From Tieghemiomyces parasiticus (taxonomy: Eukaryota; Kickxellomycota; Dimargaritomycetes; Dimargaritales; Dimargaritaceae), in the NCBI GenBank assembly GCA_027575765.1, contig JANBPT010000190.1:1-58724 (forward strand): a DNA stretch of 58,724 nt, read 5' to 3'. Within the stretch, counting starts at the first letter, position 1, and the number at the start of each line of letters is the position of its first letter. The notes beneath the pieces are model-generated. The model was not told the DNA's origin. It saw nothing but the letters and a program-made list of their open reading frames with translations, and ran no database searches. Positions 1 through 11,837 of this stretch are shown one piece after another. The position numbers and the translations under genes were made by a program.

Positions 1-742
1 GCGTGTGAATGCCGGGACGCACGCGGTCAATAATGTCCACCTTGGGACGCTTGGGTCTGTTACGAACGAAGCAAAAATGCCCTTTACCCGACAGCCTTAG
101 TACGGCTTTGATCAGTACTGCGCCGCAGCGAACGCGTGGCTCTACTTACCTCTGGGCAATAAATCAGGACTTCAGCGTATTAATGGGATCTCTCTCAATA
201 CCCATGGCCGGTAGGAATTGGCTTGACTGGGAGGGATAGCTGGAGCAACCATCCCGCTCAGCTTTACTAAATCTTTTGGTTGACTTGTGTTGTCCCGTAC
301 GATGATATCGAAGGAGTATTCGCCATTTCGCCAAGACAAACCCGTATACGTGTAAGGATTTCTTCTACAACCAGCTACTTCTATTTTGATACAAATAGTT
401 GGCTGTGGTGAGGTGTCCAGAAACCACTCGCCACTTAACCTTGCGTCCCCGCGTCATTCCTGCTCGCCATACCGACCGGCGCACCCTTCCTCTGAGGGCC
501 ATACACCAACACACAACCGGTCACCCGTAACGCATGCCTTTCATGCACTTACTGGAGACGACCAGAACAGCCATATCAACCGAGGACCCCGGCCTTTGAA
601 TGCTCCCTCTCCATCCTGCCAAGTACTTTCTCTATCGGTTGGTATTTGTAGCTCCCGCTGTTCCACACATCCTCGTCGCTCTTGCCTTGATTTCTATCGC
701 CCTCCAATTCGACACGTTTTCTGCCCCAATCTTTCAAGGCCA
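1..742. other. Non-coding left edge
   Basis: I see no supportable gene here. Open frames exist on the plus strand, but they run antisense across the secreted-protein gene and have no family signature, signal peptide or sensible composition. Confidence 0.4.
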
Positions 743-748
743 TTTATT
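743..748 (-). terminator. Poly(A) signal AATAAA for the secreted-protein gene
   Basis: TTTATT on the plus strand reads AATAAA on the minus strand, about 130 nt after the stop codon at 877. The distance suits a fungal 3' UTR. The link to the gene is inferred from position. Confidence 0.4.
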
Positions 749-876
749 GCTGGAACACAATTTGCACACATCGGAAAACCCCGCTGCGATTCATACCGGT
801 CGCTCGACTATCAGTATCGGTGCCGCAATGGGTTAATAGTGGGTGACTCAATCAAGCACATCCTTTCCCATGCTCA

Positions 877-1377
877 TCACTCTGTCTTATGGTTCCAATG
901 GTGCCAAAAACGGGGTTTATCCTTCCCCTCTCTCATCATCGTCTTAAATACTGGTAGTAAGAACAGGTTATGTGCCAGCGATTCGCCTATCGTTTCAGGC
1001 TTTTCGATCTTGAGGAATGGGCCTGCTTTTGATAGATCCACTTTTTTCAAGTTTGGTGAGGGCTCCCCTTCTCTCGAGGAACGGTGCCCCTTGAGTTCTT
1101 GGGTTCCCGACTGGCCCTTCGTTAGGCGCTGGAACCATTCGTTCGCTGGATTAGGCGCCTCGACGGGATTGGGCGCCCCGTGTATTTTGGTCACGGGCGA
1201 GAACCTTGCAAACTCATTGTTCGGCTGCATAGGTTGTGGAACTACGAGCCCCGAGTCGGAGGCACTGCGCTTAAGGCTTGGGCGCTTCTGTCTGTTAGCT
1301 GCTTCAGGAACGCCGCCGCCGAAGACGTGGCCCACTAAGGCGACGCCTAAGCAGAGGATAGGTATGATGCGAACCAT
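877..1377 (-). CDS. Small predicted secreted protein, 166 aa, unknown function
   Basis: I do not recognise a family. The start is the ATG at 1377; a longer reading would need a TTG start. Residues 1-20 (MVRIIPILCLGVALVGHVFG) form a typical signal peptide with a short basic N-region and a hydrophobic core. The rest is hydrophilic, rich in Pro, Lys, Ser and Arg, with no cysteine pattern and no obvious domain. A TATAAATA box lies about 165 nt upstream and an AATAAA signal about 130 nt downstream on the same strand, which supports a real transcription unit. The length and lack of conservation fit an extracellular or effector-like protein, but that is inference. A long open frame on the opposite strand looks like random translation and was rejected. 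Confidence 0.45.
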   Translation of the reverse strand: MVRIIPILCLGVALVGHVFGGGVPEAANRQKRPSLKRSASDSGLVVPQPMQPNNEFARFSPVTKIHGAPNPVEAPNPANEWFQRLTKGQSGTQELKGHRSSREGEPSPNLKKVDLSKAGPFLKIEKPETIGESLAHNLFLLPVFKTMMREGKDKPRFWHHWNHKTE

Positions 1378-1541
1378 GGTGAGGAACAAACTGGCGGCAA
1401 CTTTTGGTGGTATCGGCGTGTGGACACGTGGTGGGGGGGATACAATTTACCATGTATATACAAACCAGGTTTTGTACAGTGTCGGCACAATTGGGGCAGG
1501 GCTAAACTGGAGGAAAAGACATGGGCACCCGTCTCGGCTCA

Positions 1542-1549
1542 TATTTATA
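1542..1549 (-). promoter_or_regulatory. TATA box upstream of the secreted-protein gene
   Basis: The minus strand reads TATAAATA about 165 nt before the ATG at 1377. This is a good match to the eukaryotic TATA consensus at a plausible distance for a fungal promoter. Confidence 0.45.
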
Positions 1550-2440
1550 CTCCGCTGATGAGGCAACAGTTTCCCCGAGAGGGGCGCGAAGCGCTGTACC
1601 CTGCCTACTCCTTCAACGCCACACCATATCGTGATTACTCTTTATTGTACAAAGAAAAAAAAAGCCGCGGAAAGGGGGAGGGTCGTGGTTGCACGGCAGG
1701 TCGAGCGTGTATTGGACAACGTCGCAAATTAGAAGATATGCGAGGACTAATTCCTACTCTCACTTGACGTCCACTTTGTCTGCCTCGGCCACGCCACATC
1801 GTGATAGGCCAAACCCAGTCGCACAAAAGGCGGCGGTAGCAACCAATACCACCTCATCTGCGCCCGCTTGTACTCGCCGACTAGCTTTGGCCTTTAAGGG
1901 CTCAATTGAGTCCGTCGACGGGCCCAAAGGTTGTTTAGCCGTCACCTACTTTGGTTCATCATCCGGTAGAAGCATGATGGCTTCGACACTGTGGACTAGC
2001 AACAGCAGGACGATTATCGTTTATTTTGTTGGTAAAGTGATTTATTGTACAGACCAAGACGTGTCCCAGTGGTGTGCTTGGGGGGAGTGGCAATGATGAA
2101 TGGCAGGGTACGCGAGGAGAAGGTGAAAACGATGGTGTAGACGTGCAATGATAGCGTGCGGTCGGAGTGGGTAAGGAGGTGAGGGTGAGGATGAACATGA
2201 TTACCTGGGATACCAGTTGCGTGAGTGGAGAGAAGTGAGTGCGCTAGCACAATGTGGCCATGGTAAAAATAAATATAAGGCTAGGGTTCCGGTCAATGAG
2301 GACGCAAAGGAAAGCGATGCAAGAGCTTGCGCAGGTGAGCCGACACTAAAGGGGAAGATGGCACAGATATTAAAATAGTACCAAGAAAAAAATGGAGGAA
2401 GGGCTGCCGATTGCCACCTGTGAGATGTATCGGACCGAGT
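1550..2440. other. Spacer between the secreted protein and the RING-LON gene
   Basis: This holds the promoter of the secreted-protein gene and the 3' flank of the RING-LON gene. TTTATT at 2020-2025 and 2040-2045 reads as AATAAA on the minus strand and could serve as a distant poly(A) signal. No coding sequence is supported. Confidence 0.4.
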
Positions 2441-4264
2441 TTACATCACGGAACAGTTGCCCGAGAGGCCCCACACGGCGCGCATCTGCTCGATCCAGCG
2501 GCAGATCATGTGCAGTCGTTGGCGCACAGACGTGACCTGGAGCAGCTTGTAGCTCTCGGTCAGTTCGATGGGCAAAACGGTCGCCATCCAGAACGAGAAC
2601 TGGGTCGGCGTGTTGGGGATAGGGCCCAGGCTAGTCCGCATGCGCTCAATGAACCAGGGCGCGCGCTGAGCATGCAGGATCTGTAGGAACTGCTGGCAGG
2701 TATGTACGAGGTGGGCAATGTTGGGGGTGGTGGCGGCGGAAGACGTGGGGGCAGACCTGACCGTGGTGGCCACGATCGATGTCGGTAATGGGGGCTGTGA
2801 GGTGCTGGAAGTGGCCGTAGAGCCGGTAGACGGGTAGGGCGAAGCACGGCGCATACGACGGGCGTGGCGGGCAATGGCTGGCAGTGTCCGGGAGGGCTGG
2901 TGGTGGGCCGACGGCGCACTGGCCGGTTCGGGGGTGGTCCCTGACACGTGAGTGCAGTTGGTGACCACGTCAGCTGCTTCCCCACCCTCTACTACGGGTG
3001 CGACGGCCTCGGCCGTCACTGACGCCGGCTCTGGGGAGATGGCCGGGACCGTGAGTTGCTGGTACTCGGCCTCGACCTCGTCAACGTCCTCATCGTCTAC
3101 ACGCTGAACCTGGCCTACCAGGTAGTCGTCGCGAGTCCGACAGCCTAGCAGCTTGTAGCGATACAACCCGCGGGTCTGCACGAGGAAGCGACCGTCGTCA
3201 AGCATCCTTAACGACTCAATCTGCAGCATGGTGCCGCAGGGCATGACATCGTGGCCAGACCCCGGTGGGGCCGGGAGACAGATGCCGAACTGGCGCTGGC
3301 TGGTGAGCAGACACCGGCGAATCATGAGACGATAGCGGGGTTCGAAGATGTGGAGCTGACAGGGTAAGTGCGGGAAGATCAGCGTGCACTGAAAAATCGG
3401 GTACTCGGACGGGTCGTGGTGCTGGTCAATGTCGTCCTGGCGGGCCCGCTCGCTGTAGAGATCCGGCAGGAGCAGCTGGAACAGGGCCTCCAACATTGAA
3501 TTGGCTGGGTGGTCCACATAGGCGGCAAAGCGGTCCAGATTCCGTCGGCACAACGGACACGTATAATTGCTGTGGTCGAGGGTACGTAACAGACAGGAGC
3601 GACAGAAGGTGTGGCCGCACTTGGTGGTAACCGGGTGGTAAGGGAGGGCGTAGCAGATTTGACATTCTGCCTCGGCTGCCACGGTTTCCCGGAGGGTGGT
3701 CCAAGTCGCGGGTTCGATGCGGTGGACCGCCGGAAGCGGCGTAGTCAACTGGGGTTCCGGAGTGGTCGATTGCCGGTCGTCGCGGGTCGAGTTGACCGTA
3801 GGAAACGACGTGGCCGGCATGGCGAAGGGGCTCGAGGAGAGGGAGGAGGTGAACGAGGAAGAACATTCCGGGCTTGAAGCTTCCCCAGTTCCCAGGCCGG
3901 TCGCAGTGTCCCGGTAGGCGGGCAGATAAGGGGAATGGTCCATTACACGAGTAGCCGGGCAGCGTCGTAGATAGCCAGCGTACTTGTTCGCAAAGGTCTC
4001 CACGGCTTTGACGACATTGACGGCGGTGATGTTGATGCGAGGCTTGGGCCTGCATTCCGCCGGCAGACAGGCGCGACAGACGGTGTCACCTGAAGGAAGG
4101 GTGAGAGGGGCGGACACGAGCTGCTGACAGCTAGTGCACTGTAGGACAACCAGTATCCGTGCCAGAGTGTCCGAAAGGTCGGGTGAGGTTTCAGGGTAGG
4201 ATGAACCCGGTGAAGGGACGAGGGACGCTCCGGGCGCCCGTGACGTTAATGAGTTCAGTGGCAT
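2441..4264 (-). CDS. Two-RING plus LON-domain protein, CrgA/LONRF-like, with a CaaX terminus
   Basis: Predicted E3 ubiquitin ligase of 607 aa in one exon. A first, degenerate RING-like cysteine cluster lies near residues 43-67 (CTSC...CRAC). A full C3HC4 RING is at 201-240 (CQIC...CGHTFCRSC...CPLC). A LON substrate-binding domain runs from about 289 to 597, with the signature IFEPRYRLMIRR near 306-317 and the characteristic APWF and SFWMATVLPIEL segments near its end. A Ser/Pro/Ala-rich insert (about 405-515) splits the LON domain. The last four residues are CSVM, a CaaX-type prenylation motif. The same combination of RING fingers, LON domain and isoprenylation motif is known from CrgA, a repressor of light-induced carotenogenesis in Mucor. 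Animal LONRF proteins share RING and LON. Equivalence to CrgA is inference; the domain calls are secure. Confidence 0.9.
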   Translation of the reverse strand: MPLNSLTSRAPGASLVPSPGSSYPETSPDLSDTLARILVVLQCTSCQQLVSAPLTLPSGDTVCRACLPAECRPKPRINITAVNVVKAVETFANKYAGYLRRCPATRVMDHSPYLPAYRDTATGLGTGEASSPECSSSFTSSLSSSPFAMPATSFPTVNSTRDDRQSTTPEPQLTTPLPAVHRIEPATWTTLRETVAAEAECQICYALPYHPVTTKCGHTFCRSCLLRTLDHSNYTCPLCRRNLDRFAAYVDHPANSMLEALFQLLLPDLYSERARQDDIDQHHDPSEYPIFQCTLIFPHLPCQLHIFEPRYRLMIRRCLLTSQRQFGICLPAPPGSGHDVMPCGTMLQIESLRMLDDGRFLVQTRGLYRYKLLGCRTRDDYLVGQVQRVDDEDVDEVEAEYQQLTVPAISPEPASVTAEAVAPVVEGGEAADVVTNCTHVSGTTPEPASAPSAHHQPSRTLPAIARHARRMRRASPYPSTGSTATSSTSQPPLPTSIVATTVRSAPTSSAATTPNIAHLVHTCQQFLQILHAQRAPWFIERMRTSLGPIPNTPTQFSFWMATVLPIELTESYKLLQVTSVRQRLHMICRWIEQMRAVWGLSGNCSVM

Positions 4265-7200
4265 GATGGCCCGCAGGTGACGAAGACGATGTAATGTGAC
4301 CGGTTGTTGGCGGAAACGCTTGGCCGTCCAAAAAGGGGTTGGGCGGACCCTGAGTCGTAATATGTAAAGGGGAACACTGTCGATCAGTTTAGCAGAGGAA
4401 AGGGGTGAAAAATTTGCAGAGCGGGTGAAACTTTGGGCCTGGGGATCGCCCTTCTATTCGTTAGGAAGAGTTGGGGAGTTTGAAGGTCGACGGTAGATTA
4501 AGCACGAACGCGGATGATTCAATTGATGGTATTCTAATTGTAGCCTATGTGACTACCAAATCGACGGGTGTTGAACTGTGACGTAGGAAGGCCGGGTGGA
4601 GGGCTGTCAGAAACTATTTCGGATGACGGGAGGGAGGGGAGGGGTATTACATCGGTGGGACTCAACGGTCGCCCAGCTTGGCATGAACGTGAACAGGATA
4701 TGATTGAATTTGTCAGGCCTTAACAGTTGCCAGTAGGCGCCGATGATTTAGAAGTCGCGGGGGGGCCGTCGATTGGAGACGAAATAAACAGGTTTAGCTG
4801 GGATCGGCAGTTAAGCGCTGACACGTGGGGATGACCGCATGGAAAAACGGCCAAGTGGCAAATGGGAGAACGGCACGGCTTGGGATCGAGTGATGCCGGT
4901 TTTAGTGCAGATCGCAGGTATTGAGGCCAGACTGGGTAATTAAGATGGGCACCGGAGTCTATTGGGCGGCCGGGGCAGATGGCAGTATTTATACGTCTAG
5001 CTTTGCAGTGGGTGGGTATGTGTATAAGTACGGCGGGGAGGGGATACGGGGAGATTGGAAATCGGTGTTGATCGGGAACCACGGGGAAGGAAAAACTGAC
5101 AGGACAGGGTATTCAGAGGGGCATTATCCAGTGGGAAAATAAGCAGAAGACTGGGAGGGTGAGGGCGGCAGGCCTATGATTGGACAAGCTGCCCCCACGG
5201 TGTACGGGCTCATCTGCCGGCGCAGTCGGTTGGACGTTAGAAATCGGGGTTTACACTGCCCACAGCCGATGGTGCGCGCTCTGAGCCTCTCGCCCCCCTT
5301 CAATGCCCTGAAATCGGAAATGGGGGGAGGTCCCAAGCGGGGGAAATAGGGACTGCTGTCAGCGGGCCATGCCAGATTTCCGCATGTACGGCGGCCCTCG
5401 GGTCCCGGTCATTCTCTGGTGGCCCATAATGCCTTAGCTGAGAGCCACCTACGTTTTGCATTATGCCGGGTCGGAACGGCATAGTAATTGACGCTGCTAC
5501 CACACACCGAAGCTGGGCTGGACACGCCTACACCTGTCACTCTAGGGGCATAGACGTAGCAAAGTGAGGGCCAGACACGTATCCACGACAACTGGGGCGT
5601 AAAGAGCAATAGCTTCGGCCTAGAATAAACCGTGATAAGACGATGGCCAGCAGCAGCAATCGACGACGCCGTTGGCTGCTTCGATGGAGGAAGCCTATGG
5701 GGGTAGAGAGATGGCACAGTGCGGGGAGAAAGTCCGTATAAATTTGTGAATCAAATGGAGCCAGTAGACACTGGAGAGTGCCAGAGGGATCAAGCCGTCT
5801 CAAAGGCTGACTAGCAGGGAGTTCCTCATCAGAAATGAGGGTGGCCGCGCCCTAGTTCACATCCGCCAAAGCGAGCAAATGGAGGGTTTTCATGCTCCCT
5901 GTGAAGCCCGCTTAACGAGGGTTGGGGAGGAGCAGCGGCCTCCATGAGGGTGACTTCCCTCTTTTTCCAGCAAAGAATGAAAACCTGCAGGCGCCCCACC
6001 CCTATTGCCAGGGCTGCCGTGGACACTGCTTTAGTAGCATAGCGTACTCCGTGGGGTCTATTGCCCAGCAGGTACACGCCCTGCTCGGGAGCACCGGACC
6101 CGCCGCAATGGTGCACCTGGGTACCGAACCTACGGATGACGGCCTAGATCCACGGCTGCCTCCCCCATCCCCATCTGGCCTACCAAGGCCTTTGAAAATA
6201 TTCCGCCCTTCCGTGTTCGGCCTCTCACGTCGCCGTTCACCTCACCTCCTTCCACACAATAAAGGGGATTACAATCCACGCTCAAGCGGACCGGACCAAC
6301 CGGCTGGGGTGTGTCCAACGCTGGCTCGGCCCTCCCCTTTATTTGTCGCTGTCCATCGGCACATTCGGGTCTAGCTCCCGATAGTCGGAGTCCGGGACGC
6401 TTGATTAGCAAAACCTTAAGAGCGCACTGCGCCTTCCCTCTCCCCTCCTCCCACACACACACACATATACATATAGGCACCTAGGCCTGAAGGCCAGCTG
6501 CTCTGTGGCCCAGTTTCATATTGCTGGAGCGGGTGGTCAGTTGGAAGAGGTCTCCGTGTACGTGACGTCAGAGTGCTAGTACGGGGTTGGACACCCAACC
6601 CGGCTACCCGATACCGGAATAGCGCAGAGGAGGATGCCTGGGCCATTTCGTCTCCAGATTGAATTCCCTGATCCTGGCCACCGTCGCCGGCCCATGTATG
6701 GAGTCCACAGGTGCGAGCGGCCGCCACCCTCAAGTGCCAACTAATGCGCACTTTTTGTGATGACCGCCAAGCCTGTCGCGAGGGAAACTATGGCCAGAGC
6801 CAGCCTCAGCGTGGAGTGCCAGTACCGACGTTCCCTTGATACAGTGGCTAGTCCGCTGGATCACGGCCTAAGCGGGCTAGTGTCCAATCTGGAGCCCGCT
6901 TCTTTGCTTAGAGATCCGCACCCGTCTCTCCCACTGGCCTATTCAACCTGGTATAGCTTATCAATCAGAATTACCGTTGGACTCTGAGCGGGGGTCGTTG
7001 TAACATAGCCCAAAACCTCCTAGGAACGGTCCCTACGAAACAGGGGGACGCTGGTCCGCGTGGTAATCCTGACCTGCTGCACTTAGCCAATGAATTGGCC
7101 AGTGCCCAACCCAACCCAAGGACCCCGCCATGAGCTTCCCTTTTCCCTTCCTGGTCGCTTTTAGTTCACGATCTTAATTGTTGATGTTTGTTTTAAGCCG

Positions 7201-9817
7201 GCCATGGCGTGCTACAAGCGATCACGAAGTTAGGGAACCTGTGAAGGAATTTGTTTGTCAGTCTTCCACGCCGAGTTAGTGCGGGCAAGAACTCCAGAGG
7301 GCGGGGGAGAATCAGGCAGCTTTGCGTAGCTGAAAGCATCCATGTATCTTCGCTTCAGTGGTCGACCTTGGGAAAGCCATGGGTATTGTGATTGGGGGGT
7401 TTCTTGTATATCACAGGTAGGGTGTAAAACGGCCTTGCGCCACTAATGAGAGTCGCGGCTATTGCGCGGCGTTAAATAAAACGACACCTTCATGAGTATT
7501 GATATGCCATGCATAAGATAGTTTACCCCCTCCCTACTGGGCTCGTAGTGAGTTCAATATAGCACGGATATCTCCAATACGTGTAGGGGGGAGATCTCAT
7601 CGTGACCATACAGATATGGTGACGGCCCTCGTCCCCCACATCACGCGTTTACCCTCGCCCTCCTTCCGATCTGATCTTTAGAGCTTCTGCCCCCCCCGCT
7701 GAGTTTATTCGCCTGGCAGTTGTGAACGTGGGCCATTCGGGGGGGGGTTGCCAATATCGCTGCTAGAAAGGAGAGTCAGTGATCCCATTTATTTCAATTG
7801 AATAGGAATGTCACCAGACTAGGAGGAGGGGCCGATAATAGGCTGTTATGGGAAGAAGGAGGGACAAGGAAAAAGAATAAAAAAGGAGAGGAGGGCTCAT
7901 TTCGGTGCTTCGTCAGGTGTCAGCCGACTTTGTTCCTGGGTAGACAGTGTCCGACCATCAGGCATTGATTAGTAGTTTTCCGATCAGACCCCATAGCCTC
8001 TCAGCCCATCAGGCTAAGGGGGCGGGGATGAGGCTCAATGTGGAGAAGCCGCAAACTCCATCTCCCAACCCCCCCCCTAAATTCAACTCCTTCACACCCC
8101 ACATTTGCTGCGCCGCTACTGCTCACCAGTAAGGGCTACAGCCTGTCTAAATTTTGTCGCAGTAAAAGGAATGGCCACAGGCCAATCTTCCATCCAATCG
8201 CTTCTGACCCAATGCCATCCCCAATGTTTGTCAACAATAGTTTTTAGACACCATAGCAGACTTCTGCTATATCCATGGTCTCCGGGATCAGAGACAATGG
8301 GGCGGGCTGACGCGATCTCCCTCCACTGTCCCCTGAAGGCGCTCCACCCCCCCCACCTAGCACAGCTTGTCGGACATTACCCTTTTTTGGCACCCCAATC
8401 GGCCGACACTGCCATGCGGATTTCATTTTGCCTCTCCTTGCGCGGACCAACCTTATATCGGACACGTCCAAGGAAGGTGCGACTCTCAAGGCCTAGATGA
8501 GGGGTGAACTGGACCCCCCCCACCCCGGATGGACTGTTGTTGGAGGGGGTGGTGTCTGACTGTAAAACTATAAAGTGACAATGGGTCTTACGGACCGAGT
8601 GGGTCCACAATGGGCGGAGTAAGCGCATGCTGATGGTGCTCGAGTGCCGCTCCGGAGCCCCGGTTTCTGCAATGGTTGCGCTGTTGCCACGACGGGGTTG
8701 GTCGCGGGTCGACTATTTAAACAGCTGTATTGAGCAGATTATGTGCTCATTCCAGCCTTTTCTACTACCCGCGCTCGTCCGCCACTGGCGGTTAAAGGGC
8801 CGCATCAGCATTTTGGCCGGCAACCAGCGATCGAGTATACTTGGTGGAAGGGGAAGGTAATGTAAGGGTCCGTCTTTTTTCTCTCACCTAGATCCCATCG
8901 CCTACGCCCTGCAGACAACCCTATCTGTTACCTTTGAGCGAAAAGGTGAATCGGCACTGGCCCCCCTCCCCCCTCCTGGCGCGCCACGGTCTGGTATAGA
9001 TGACGAAGTGTGCGGCCAGGGGCTAGGTTGTGCTGATCGAGCGATAGGCGTCACGTTTCTGATGCAGGCAGACCCAATTCCATGGCCAGTCTGCCGGTAA
9101 ACAGCCACCGGAGCCGGGTCCAACCCCATCTCGGGTGTTGCCTGCGACGCTGACTGACAGACCCCCGTTGTCCCATTAGGGGGATATCGATCGGGAAGCT
9201 CAAAATGCGACAAGAATGCTAGTCTCGGGATCCAGGCCTGTAGAATCAATATGCAAGGGAGGTGAGCAGCCGTAAGTGTTCCTTTCTCGAGACCATATTC
9301 CTACCCCCTCCTCCAGGACGCGACATGGATATGGCCAATCCAGCATCATTTCCGCATTTCAGTGTGGGTATCTACCACTACCCCTCTGTCGGGGCTGGCT
9401 TCCGTTAGCAATACCCTCAACCCAGTGCAATTGGTCAATACCTGCCGATGAATTATACTTGAGACCCCGCTACAAATATCAGGTGGCAACAGTAATGCCC
9501 GTCCGATATGTCCAGTTAGCAGGAATGTACTGGTCATTGCTCCGGTTGAAGCTGGTTTCCCCGAATAAACAATACTCTCACGCCTCCCCCCGCACTTGGC
9601 CTGGAGCGGGAGAGAAGGGACCCTGCGCCCGATACCATCGGGTCTTCCCAGCAGCAGGACCACCCGAGGCCCCAGCTTCAGAGGCTTCTCATTCCCGCAG
9701 CACTCCGGCCCACCAAGGGAAGCGCCCGACAGGCGCGAGGTCGCACTGTCCACATCTGCCAACGCCGCATTTACCTTCGTCATCTCGGTGTCTTTCCATT
9801 AGCTTAATTTGCTCACC
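4265..9817. other. 5.5-kb stretch without a recognisable gene
   Basis: The first few hundred bases should hold the RING-LON promoter and the last few hundred the AP-2 mu promoter. Between them I find only short open frames with random-looking translations, a CA microsatellite near 6452, and several C or G runs of 8-9 (about 7690, 7739, 8069, 8347 and 8514). No tRNA, rRNA or transposon hallmark was seen. Confidence 0.45.
6452..6465. repeat. (CA)n microsatellite
   Basis: Seven consecutive CA units are followed by a TATACATATA stretch. It is a simple repeat with no gene attached. Confidence 0.8.
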
Positions 9818-11837
9818 ATGCTCAGTGGGTTCTTCATCTTCAACCAGAAGGGTGAGATTCTCATATCTCGGCTCTACCGTCACGACGTCAAGTAAGTCGA
9901 CGTCGGGTACTTCCCGAGGACATCCTCCTCCTCCTCCCCATTGACCCGGCCCATTCGGCTAGAACCCCATGGCCATATCCTATAGCTTAGCACCCCCTTT
10001 CGGCATGCACTGCCGGGTCCAGCCTAGACTCGTACATTCCACGGGATGTGGACACAGCCCTGCGACTAACTACCGCCCCCCTCACCTCCCCCATTAACTC
10101 ACCCCACTCTACGCTAGGCGGTCCGCAGCGGATATCTTCCGTATCCATGTCATCGCCAACCCGGACGTGCGCTCACCCGTGGTGACCTTAGGGCCCGTGA
10201 CCTACTACCATGTCCGCCACGAGAATCTGTACCTGGTGGCTGCCACGCGGGGCAACACTAACGCCGCACTGGTCTTTGAGACCCTGTACCGCATTGGCGA
10301 GCTCGGGGTGAGCTACTTCACCAGGTTTGACGAGGAGAGCGTCAAGAACAACTTTGCCCTCATCTACGAGCTCCTGGATGAGGTGCTGGATTTCGGCTAC
10401 CCGCAAAACATGGACCCAGACACCCTCAAGTTGTACATCACCACCGAAGAGGTCAAATCAGACCGGTCCATTCAGGACGCGTCGTCACGGATTACCATGC
10501 AGGCTACGGGCGCCATCTCGTGGCGGCGCAATGATATAAAGTACCGCAAGAACGAAGCCTTCATTGATGTGATCGAGTCGGTCAACCTGCTCATGAGCAC
10601 CAAGGGCACCGTCCTACGCGCCGATGTCTCAGGCCAAATCGTTATGCGGGCCTATCTGTCGGGTACCCCGGAGTGCAAGTTTGGCCTGAACGACCGGCTC
10701 CTCACCGACCAGGATAACGGAGGAGGTGGTAACAATGCTAGCGGGACCGGTCGTAGCGGAGCGCAGCGCCGCGGGGGCACCGACGCCAGTGCCAATGACA
10801 CGGTGGAGATAGCCGACTGCAAATTCCACCAATGCGTGCGGCTAGGTAAATTCGAGAGCGAACGGACCATCAGTTTTATCCCGCCCGACGGCGAATTCGA
10901 ACTCATGTCGTACCGCACGACCGAGAACGTCAACCTGCCATTCCGGGTGCAACCCGTGGTGACCGAAGTGGGTCGTACGCGGATCGAGTATCAGATCCAA
11001 GTGAAGGCCAATTTTTCCCCCAAGCTGTACGCCAGCAACGTGACGATCCGCGTACCCACGCCGCTCAACACATCGGGGACCACCATCCGGGTCACCGGTG
11101 GGCGGGCCAAGTACGTCCCGGCCGAGAACTGTATCGTGTGGAAGCTACAGCGGTTCCAGGGGCTCACCGAGAACATGCTGACTGCCGAGGCCGAGCTCAC
11201 CTCCATGACCGTCGAACGCCGGTGGTCTCGCCCACCCATCTCGATGGACTTCAACGTCCTCATGTTCACTTCGTCCGGACTTCTGGTCCGCTTTTTGAAG
11301 GTGTTTGAGAAATCTAATTACCAGTCCGTCAAGTGGGTCCGCTACATGACCAAGGCCGGATCGTACCAGATACGGGTAAGTAGCCGATGGCCCGTAATGC
11401 GGAAGAGAGTGCCGATGACGACCACTGGTCCGCCCTCCAAGGCTGGTGGATCGTTCCCGGTGGAGGGGATGGGACGGCTGAGAGAGGCGGCATTTTGAGG
11501 ACCGTGTCACGCTGCCTATGGGAGAACATACAGCTCGCAGCGCCCTCGGGATCGGTGACCGCCGATGAGGGTGGTAAAGGTGGCCAGGGGAAAGTGGAGG
11601 TATCCTAGAGCGACTGGACCACGAAGAACAAAGACCCCCTGGGGCTGACTGGTAGAGCCCCCCCCCCTCCCTGCCCCGTGAAGGAGGGGGGAGGGAGAAG
11701 AGGGCGACACCATCGAATTTCATGGCCCCTTCATCCGGTTATTGGGATACGCACTGGCGCCCTCGTCCCCACCCTGAGTGCCCTCTACAGCCCCGTCCCC
11801 CTGTCAACTGTTGTCTAACCTGCAGTTCCATCACTAA
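9818..11837 (+). CDS. APM4: AP-2 clathrin adaptor complex, mu (medium) chain
   Basis: The mu chain of the plasma-membrane AP-2 complex links endocytic cargo (YxxPhi signals) and PI(4,5)P2 to clathrin. Exon 1 is 9818-9891 (MLSGFFIFNQKGEILISRLY...) and exon 2 is 10118-11375. A tentative exon 3 at 11826-11837 adds F-H-H-stop. The total is about 447 aa; human AP2M1 has 435. The GTAAGT donor at 9892 joins AA to G at 10118, restoring KRSADIFRIHVI. The longin-like N-domain runs to about residue 140 and the mu homology domain (cargo-binding beta-sandwich) follows, with FISFIPPDGEFELMSYRTT-type and PTPLNTSG segments. The spacer near residues 210-235 is Gly/Ser-rich. AP-2 rather than AP-1 is favoured by the MxxGxFIxNxKGE start and the KWVRY...GSYQIR end. 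Without the last intron the frame runs on to 11498 with 41 unrelated residues. Confidence 0.92.

Noticed and set aside
386..1558. 390-codon plus-strand open frame across the secreted-protein gene
   Set aside because: The translation is random-looking without domain or signal peptide, while the opposite strand has a signal peptide and flanking transcription signals.
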